A stretch of 64,000 nucleotides of DNA from Owenia fusiformis (lineage: Eukaryota; Annelida; Polychaeta; Sabellida; Oweniidae), in NCBI GenBank assembly GCA_903813345.2, contig CAIIXF020000010.1, positions 35,765,425 to 35,829,424 on the forward strand. The letters are read 5' to 3'. Under the pieces are notes generated by a model. It did not search any database and was not told the DNA's origin. It saw only the letters and a program-made list of their open reading frames with translations. The position numbers were made by a program, and so were the translations under genes. This document shows positions 57,813 through 64,000 of the stretch, in pieces. How positions within the stretch are numbered: the first letter of the stretch is position 1; every line of letters begins with the position of its first letter.

Positions 57813-58391
57813 AAAAAAAGTCTAGATCTGGAGTCTGAAATTGAACTCGTTCAATTTCCAAAATCTAGTTATGTACTCTATTTGAAGAAACAAATAAGTA
57901 GTCTTTCATTTTCAACATTTAATGATGACAGCTTCGTATATGCATTTCTATTGCATTTGGCCATTCAAACCCCTATAAGACCTGGTAGCAGGGAAGATAA
58001 AGGGTACTTTTGACTGCTCACATGATCTAATTAACTGGTCATGTGTACTTTTCATCTTCCCTGGTAGCAAGGATTTAGGTTTTCGAGGAAATTAGTAATT
58101 CTATTTCATATCATGTGGCCATGAATAATCCAATGAGCATCCATAATACAAAGAGTAATTGAGGGCATATAATTTGAATATGCATGGGAGTACACATACT
58201 CATACTGTATCATTTTATTTTTTTGATCTACTTGTAATAGTTCTAAAACTAAAACATGAAAGGCCAGGCATGCAAACTGGCATGGTATTGTGTTACAAAA
58301 CATTATTTCATTCTAGATACAATAACATGCATATTGGCATACTTCGTTTTAATATAAGATTGTTATAACTCCAAGTTTTGCAAGTCACATG

Positions 58392-59519
58392 ACCAATTCT
58401 TAGAGAGTTGATTGGTTGAAACAGTTGATATCAGATATGACAATTTGAAATTAGAAATAAGCTGTTTGTCTGGAGATGGTACAATTTCACACTGAATTCT
58501 AGCTTAATGAGAGGGAATTGAGATGGGGCATGTATCTGAGATGAAAGCCTGTGTTTCAAATAGTAAAATTCCATGTCTATCTCAATTTTTTTGAAAATGG
58601 CAGTTAGTACAAAGTTATTCTCACGCGACGATTTATAGTTTATCAACACCTGGACGCATGCGCATTTTATAGTTTATCGGGCACTTTAAATAGTAACATT
58701 ATCATAATGTGGTACTAATATAGTATATTGAATTAGTTATTTCTTGTTATTTGTTGGAAATTCTGAGTTTACTACTCCAAGATTATAATATTATTTTTTA
58801 CGTCGATGAATTCTGAAATCTGCGCTGATACAGATATATTTTTAACACCATAATTACTTCTTTTTGATTGAAAGGAGCCCAATAAGATTGCTTCGTACAA
58901 CTTAAGAACTTTACACGGGGCCTTTAAAATGCAGCACACAGCGAATGAGTAGAATAAACAAGAAATCAAATGGACAAAGGAGGGGTTAACACTTTTAATT
59001 GTATTGAAATAACAAAAACGCATCTAAGCTCGTGTAACCTTTAAAAAATAACAATGAAATTCAACGTCAAAAATATGGAAACGCGATTTAATAACAAACT
59101 TATTCTAATATACAATTTCTACTTTCTTTAAATTGAATCTTAAATCTAAAATAAGATTACATTTGTAAAAGCGACTAATTTTTTGAGTTTCTAAAGGCAT
59201 TCAATTGTCATTTCCAATAATCCAATTGTGATAGCCAGTATCAGTGAATCAGTGATTAAGATTAAATTGTAAATACCAATCTAATTTATATTTCAATAAT
59301 TTCAAACCCAAAAGTGTCTTAAATATGGAGCTAATATACAATTAAAATATTTCAATTTCATATCATAGAAATATGGAAAATTAAAATTGCATCCTTCCAC
59401 AAGTCTTGTGGTCCATTGACTAGTTGACGTAAAGAAGCCTCTGTAAGTGGAGCCGTTTCACTTATACAGCTTCTTTTGTTAATACCTCAATTGAAATACT
59501 CAATTCTGATTGGTTGATG
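58392..59519. other. Non-coding, no recognised feature
   Basis: AT-rich. Short ORFs only. Confidence 0.35.
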
Positions 59520-59549
59520 AGCGGTCAACAATATGTACTGTTGACCGCT
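59520..59549. repeat. Perfect 11-bp hairpin, 8-nt loop
   Basis: AGCGGTCAACA, ATATGTAC, TGTTGACCGCT. It lies immediately upstream of the RT fragment. Confidence 0.75.
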
Positions 59550-59592
59550 ACTAACCAACCAACTCTGGAAGCTTTTAAAAACGGCATGGAGG

Positions 59593-59937
59593 TTGAAGCA
59601 GCTACCACCATCTTGGCTGATAGCGGAGGGATGCTTTGTTCAAAAGGGAGAGAAGTCATCTACCCTCGACCAGTTTAGGGAGATTTCACTGTTGAGTGTG
59701 GAGGGAAAGATCTTCTGGTCTATCATCTCAAGACGAATGACCGACTTCTTCACCAAGAATAGCTATATTGACACTTCAGCACAAAAGGGCGGTATAGCAG
59801 GATTTGCTGGTTGCATCGAACACACAATTCAGCAATGTCTCAGCTGATAGCAGAAGCCAAGAAAAACAAGACCGACTTTGTTTGGTTAGACCCGGCGAAG
59901 GCATATCCTAGCGTATCCTGCTTTCTTAATAAGAAAT
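59593..59937 (+). pseudogene. Non-LTR-like reverse transcriptase fragment
   Basis: Reads FREISLLSVEGKIFWSIISR, then RMTDFFTKNSYIDTSAQKGG and IAGFAGCIEHT. After a frameshift near 59835 it reads SQLIAEAKKNKTDFVWLDPA and KAYPSV. This is the RT fingers/palm order (FRPISLL, then Q-GG-GC-EH, then VWLDLA-AY with the first catalytic Asp), as in abundant invertebrate RTs ending WLDLANAYGS. The YADD box is missing and the piece is truncated on both sides. Confidence 0.7.
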
Positions 59938-60472
59938 AAACTTTTAAATTGAAAGAAAGATGGCGTTCTGGTAAAAATCTTTACATCTTGATTGTATACG
60001 GGGAATTGTCTCATGAAGGGGGGGGGGGTGAATATCACCTTAAGAAATATAACATGACAAAATGTTTAAATAAAGAAACTGATTTACAGGTGTATATTAT
60101 ATAAAACATAACAATAACAACAATAACAATTAGTTCTGAGCATTCAAACTGTGTTCTGTGAGAGATCTCTAAAACAAACACGGACTAACAATGACTACAC
60201 TCTACTTTACCTTGCATTGGGTGTTCATGAGCAGCCCTTTTGGCTTATGAGTAATGATTATGTTATTTGTTTTTATTTGTCTGTTCCTTATAAATGGTTT
60301 ATCGGATGACGTTAGATATTAATAAGGTACTGTACTTTCAAAAATATACTAAACAATACAATTGGACAAGCAGAGTATCTTATGCATTGTTACACAGCGT
60401 CCCTCTTTAATAAGTGCTCGACCCGAATACAGTATAACCGAATAAAAAATAACAAGGCATTAACAAGACAAA
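59938..60472. other. Non-coding spacer
   Basis: Contains a poly-G run near 60020. Nothing recognised. Confidence 0.4.
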
Positions 60473-62168
60473 ATGTCACCACCTTGTTGCTCACAATATT
60501 ATGAGTTCAATCAAAAAATAAATTGGTCAATTTGAAGCAAGTTGTAAAAATACCTTTTTTGACCCGGAGAAGGTCATTGAAGGTGGAATCTCATATCTTA
60601 AGTCAGATTTGAACTTCTGATAACTTTGAAAAAAATTGGTCAAAATGAAGCAAGTTGAAAGAATACCTTTTTGACTTTATTTACCGTTAGAAGGTCATTG
60701 TGAAGGTCAAATCACAAATCAAAAGTCAGTTCTGAACTTCTGTTGACTTGTAGATGATTTTGTAACAAGGCACAGACGTGAACAATATCGTACCTAAAAC
60801 ACAGCATTGTGGTCTTGTTGACCAAGAAACCAAGATGGCCGCAGAAAAGTTAATCAGCTCTAGAACTTATCACTGTGTAACATATGTAAAAATTTGAACG
60901 GTTTGGCTGGAAATCTGTAGACAAGTCTTGAAAGTGAAGATTTTAGGACGGAAAATCCAAAATAGCCACCTTAAAATTTACCCAGAATGCCCAAAAACTA
61001 ATCAGTTCTTGACGTTGATATGAAGAAACATCCCTGAAAATTTCAGATGAATCCCTCAAATGGTTTGGCTAAAAATCTGTAGACAAGTCTTGAAAGTGAA
61101 GATTTTAGGACGGAAAAAGCCAAAATGGCCACCTTAAAATTTAACCAGAATGCCCAAAACTAATCAGTTCTTGACGTTGATATGTAGAAACATCCCTGAA
61201 AATTTCAGATGAATCCCTCAAATGGTTTGGCTGGAAACCTGTAGACAAGTCTTGAAACTGAAGATTTTAGGACGGAAAATCCAAAATGGCCACCTTAAGA
61301 TTTACCCAGAATACCCAAAAACTAATCAGTTCTTGACGTTGATATGTAGAAACATCCCTGAAAATTTAAGATGAATCCCTCAAATGGTTTGGCTGGAAAC
61401 CTGTAGACAAGTCTTGAAACTGAAGATTTTAGGACGGAAAATTCAAAATGGCCACCTTAAGATTTACCCAGAATGCTCAAAAACTAATCAGTTCCAAAAT
61501 GGCCACCTTAAAATTTACCCAGAATGCCCAAAAACTAATCAGTTCTTGACGTTGATATGTAGAAACATCCCTGAAAATTTCAGATGAATCCCTCAAATGG
61601 TTTGGCTGGAAATCTGTAGACAAGTCTTGAAAGTGAAGATTTTAGGACGGAAAATCCAAAATGGCCACCTTAAGATTTACCCAGAATGCCCCAAAACTAA
61701 TCAGTTCTTGACGTTGATATGTAGAAACATCCTTGAAAACTTCAGATGAATCCCTCAAATGGTTTGGCTGGAAACCTGTAGACAAGCTGAAAAGTGAGAC
61801 TCCGCCCGCCGCCCGCCCGCCCGCCCGCCGCCCGTCAAGCTGACTACAATATTGTACCTTTTTAGGTACGATAAAAAGCATTGGTCAGTTTGAAGCAAGT
61901 TAAAAAATACCTTTTTGACCTTTTCTGACCTTGAGAAGGTCATTGAAGGTCAATAAATCTCAAATCTAAAGTAAAATTTCTGGAAACATGTAGACAAAAC
62001 TTCTGGAAACATGTAGATGATTTTGAAAAAAATTGAAGTCAGTCTAAACAGTATTTGTTAAGTTATTGGAAGTTGTAAGAATTTGTTACGGACGCCGATC
62101 GCCTACCTCCATCCGCCGTCAAAAAACGGAGACCATAACAATATGTCACCACTTTTTGGTGGTGACAT
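60473..62168. mobile_element. TIR element filled with about 165-bp tandem repeats, second copy of family
   Basis: ATGTCACCACC at 60473 is inverted at 62158-62168. The right end also folds locally (GTCACCAC, TTTTT, GGTGGTGAC). The interior has about six units (GTAGACAAGTCTTGAAAGTG, GATTTTAGGACGGAAAATCC, CAGTTCTTGACGTTGATATG), one shortened, and then a (GCCC)n tract at 61801-61835. Units and ends are related to those at 34469-35932, so both are members of one non-autonomous family. Confidence 0.65.
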
Positions 62169-62340
62169 AAACATTGGAAATCCTTATATTTGATATACTC
62201 GTACATGTATAATGTCAGCATCTAATGTGCATTACCAACGTTTAAACCATATGCAATGACTTATTATTGCTAAGTGTCTTTCAATAGTTCATTAATGTTC
62301 GGTAGATTTCCGTAAAGATATGAGAGGTTGACAGAGGCCT
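62169..62340. other. Non-coding spacer
   Basis: Nothing recognised. Confidence 0.4.
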
Positions 62341-62500
62341 AATTCATGAAAGATCCGCAAGCTTGCGGGTCCGTAGTGTATTTGCGGACCCATTGCGTGT
62401 CCGCATTTTATTGCGTTGCGTGGTATTCATGAAGCTATCCGCAAATCCATTAGGTGTCCGCATGTAATCTCCGTGTCCGCAATCTGTGTCCATGACGACC
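62341..62500. repeat. Cluster of TCCGCA motifs
   Basis: TCCGCA or its complement occurs six times in about 130 bp (62354, 62383 reversed, 62400, 62438, 62458, 62476). Two copies follow an ATTCATGAA sequence. The patch is GC-rich compared with the surroundings. Role unknown. Confidence 0.55.
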
Positions 62501-63113
62501 GTGTCATTTATTAGGGCAGGGATGTCAGTTTGACCCATTTTAGCTATAGTGTCCCTTGTAAATCATGACCTCGGAGTCACGTTTTTTATCAACAATGGCC
62601 ATAATACCGGAATTTTTACTTCTAAGTCATGGTTTTACCTCGGGGTTTTACCGGTTTTTACATCAACATTTTGTAGCGCCTTACATTAGTAGAGCCGGGC
62701 AAAGGCAAAATGGATCTAGTTTCCTCTAGAAATTAAAGGGAGATGGTTCACATTTCTGAGAATATAATTACAACAATATACCTTCATTAAAGGGAAGTGC
62801 TTGCGATCGTTTTATTTGATGCTTCATTCTTGCAGATTCTATCAATATGCGTTTTGATATATAGCAATTTAATCCACACGATATCTTTCCAGTAATTCGT
62901 GTTCGTCAAAAATCACTGGCGGATCTCTAAAGACCTCAGGTCTGTAAATTGCAGTGGTGAATTATCAGCCTTCTCAGCTCGTTTCAAATTAGTGAGTTCA
63001 CCAAGGCCAAATATTTAATCAACAGAACAAGCGCGTTCCGACTTCATCAATTTTGTCGGTGGTCATCTAGATTTAAAAACCTACGTGTAACTCTATGTTA
63101 TTTAATCTCGTAA
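62501..63113. other. 3' flank of sulfotransferase copy B
   Basis: From about 62965 similar to the flank of copy A at 48634 (CCTTCTCAGCTCGT, GGTGGTCATCTAGAT), with small indels. Left of that no recognised feature. Confidence 0.5.
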
Positions 63114-63866
63114 CTACGGTGGAATTACTTTGCGTAATACCATTTTCTTTCTCAGTAAGTCTGTGAACGCCCATTCGGCTGCCGCTAAACGACGGCACAT
63201 CCAGTCGTGGCGTTTGGCTGGATTCAAAACATATCCCCGGAGTCCTCTACAACATGGTTTTAATAAACTATCAGTTACATTATCTCTGTCTGTGCGGTGG
63301 CTAATACATGACTTGCCAATGAATGAATTTAGCCGTCGAAATAGGTTTACTTCTTTTGCTAAACGTTGCCGTCCGTATGCGTCTACCCTCCGCCAAAAGC
63401 TGGCATTGAAGTAGTCATACATGACGTGTTCTTGATACATATATTCATCTAGCTTTTTCTTTGATTTTTCTGATAAATATTGTAGGGTCTTATTAGAAGA
63501 CGAGGCTTCGTTCTGCTTAATGTAGAGGATGTCTTTCATTTTCCAACCAAACTGTTTCTTGAGCATCACTAGACATTCATCAATGTATTCTAACAACATT
63601 ACAAAATCAAATTGTTTGTCGAATTTCTGGATAATGTCATTCAATCTTGTTCGATTATCAATTTCGTCATAAGATAGCCCTGCGTCGTAAAGAACGCCAT
63701 GACGCACCCATTGCCCCGGACCACACTTGGAATAGTTGGACTTGAGTGTTCGAAACAAGCTTTTTTGTGGCACATCATCAGGGATGGATCTCTCTACAAA
63801 TTCATTTGCTGTACGGTTGCAGTTATGTCCACCAATTCCAAAGAAGTTATACGAGGAAACGAAAAG
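63114..63866 (-). CDS. Galactose-3-O-sulfotransferase-like, copy B, last exon (gene continues beyond window)
   Basis: 250 codons plus stop, corresponding to exon 2 of copy A from LFVSSYNFFGIGGHNCNRTA onward. About nine residues in ten are identical. The same acceptor (TACTCTTTTGCAG) precedes it. The first exon, with the PAPS-binding loop, must lie to the right of the window. The C-terminus is four residues shorter than copy A: RKVIPP then TAG, where copy A reads RKVIRPKLRN. The Cys pair and sequons are kept (CCRGLRGY, NRTA, NVTD), with no disabling change in this exon. It is therefore probably a functional tandem paralogue, but only half can be judged. Confidence 0.82.
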   Translation of the reverse strand, partial: LFVSSYNFFGIGGHNCNRTANEFVERSIPDDVPQKSLFRTLKSNYSKCGPGQWVRHGVLYDAGLSYDEIDNRTRLNDIIQKFDKQFDFVMLLEYIDECLVMLKKQFGWKMKDILYIKQNEASSSNKTLQYLSEKSKKKLDEYMYQEHVMYDYFNASFWRRVDAYGRQRLAKEVNLFRRLNSFIGKSCISHRTDRDNVTDSLLKPCCRGLRGYVLNPAKRHDWMCRRLAAAEWAFTDLLRKKMVLRKVIPP

Positions 63867-64000
63867 CTGCAAAAGAGTAAGAAAGTGGTCTTTATCCACC
63901 CATCAATAACAATATTTTTGATGTACATCAATGCATAGCGTAGAACCCAAACCTATTATGTGTTCGAACATGAGAGAACTAATTAACAAATAACTGTTTG
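63867..64000 (-). other. Partial intron of sulfotransferase copy B
   Basis: Differs from the copy A intron by about one base over 134 bp, running to the window edge. Confidence 0.85.

Larger units (their letters stand above)
54806..58391. mobile_element. 3.6-kb element with about 110-bp inverted arms
   Basis: CATGTGACTTGCAAAACTTG at 54806 begins an arm of about 107 bp that is inverted at about 58284-58391 with only a few differences (shared GGAGTTATAACAATCTTATA and AACATGCATATTGG). The interior carries tandem 450-480-bp repeats and a polypyrimidine tract but no transposase. No clear target duplication was found, so it could also be two inverted copies of one short repeat. Confidence 0.55.

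Overview
This is AT-rich, TE-dense DNA from an animal, most likely an aquatic invertebrate. Genes are sparse and spliced with GT-AG introns, codon use is eukaryotic, there is a galactose/galactosylceramide 3-O-sulfotransferase-type gene family, and transposable-element debris is everywhere. There is no sign of bacterial operons, CRISPR or plasmid functions. The phylum cannot be fixed from the sequence. A transposon with a RAG1-like N-terminus of the kind I recall from molluscs (N-RAG-TP) and the mix of LINE, Ty3-like, hAT, piggyBac and Tc1/mariner relics fit a lophotrochozoan or an invertebrate deuterostome equally well.

Layout. 1-5.3 kb: a broken gag-protease retroelement and a hAT relic. 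6.6-8.7 kb: a nested pile-up in which a PIN-like TE-associated protein carries an in-frame stop, is split by a 371-bp MITE and is followed by a mariner transposase relic. 12-15 kb: LINE ORF1, hAT and Ty3-like integrase/gag fragments. 15.6-18.8 kb: an apparently intact two-exon gene of about 1008 codons. It joins a RAG1-N-terminus-like zinc module, eight 22-residue repeats and a DDE core with the zinc and catalytic spacing of RAG1/Transib/CMC transposases. 20.4-23.4 kb: LINE 3' end and piggyBac relic. 24.2-29.2 kb: a 5038-bp non-autonomous element with CACTGTG termini, a TTG target duplication and internal satellite-like arrays. 29.6-32.2 kb: LINE and other TE protein relics. 33-48 kb: a series of terminal-inverted-repeat (TIR) elements, several nested, including a CACGGTG-ended element with a 5-bp duplication inside a mariner-like element.

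Host-type genes. The one convincing host gene is a two-exon sulfotransferase on the minus strand (48772-50512, 462 residues). A second copy of its last exon begins at 63114 and runs off the right edge. Between the two copies lie a 3.3-kb foldback palindrome, a 3.6-kb inverted-arm element, an RT fragment and a TIR element full of 165-bp repeats. The two copies are about 9% diverged in one half of the exon but under 1% in the rest of the exon and the adjoining intron, a mosaic suggesting gene conversion.

The main biological interest is the intact RAG1-like transposase together with nearby non-autonomous elements whose ends resemble the CAC-type heptamers used by that recombinase clan. Whether they belong together is inference. 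All similarity statements are from reading the sequence and family knowledge; no search was run.
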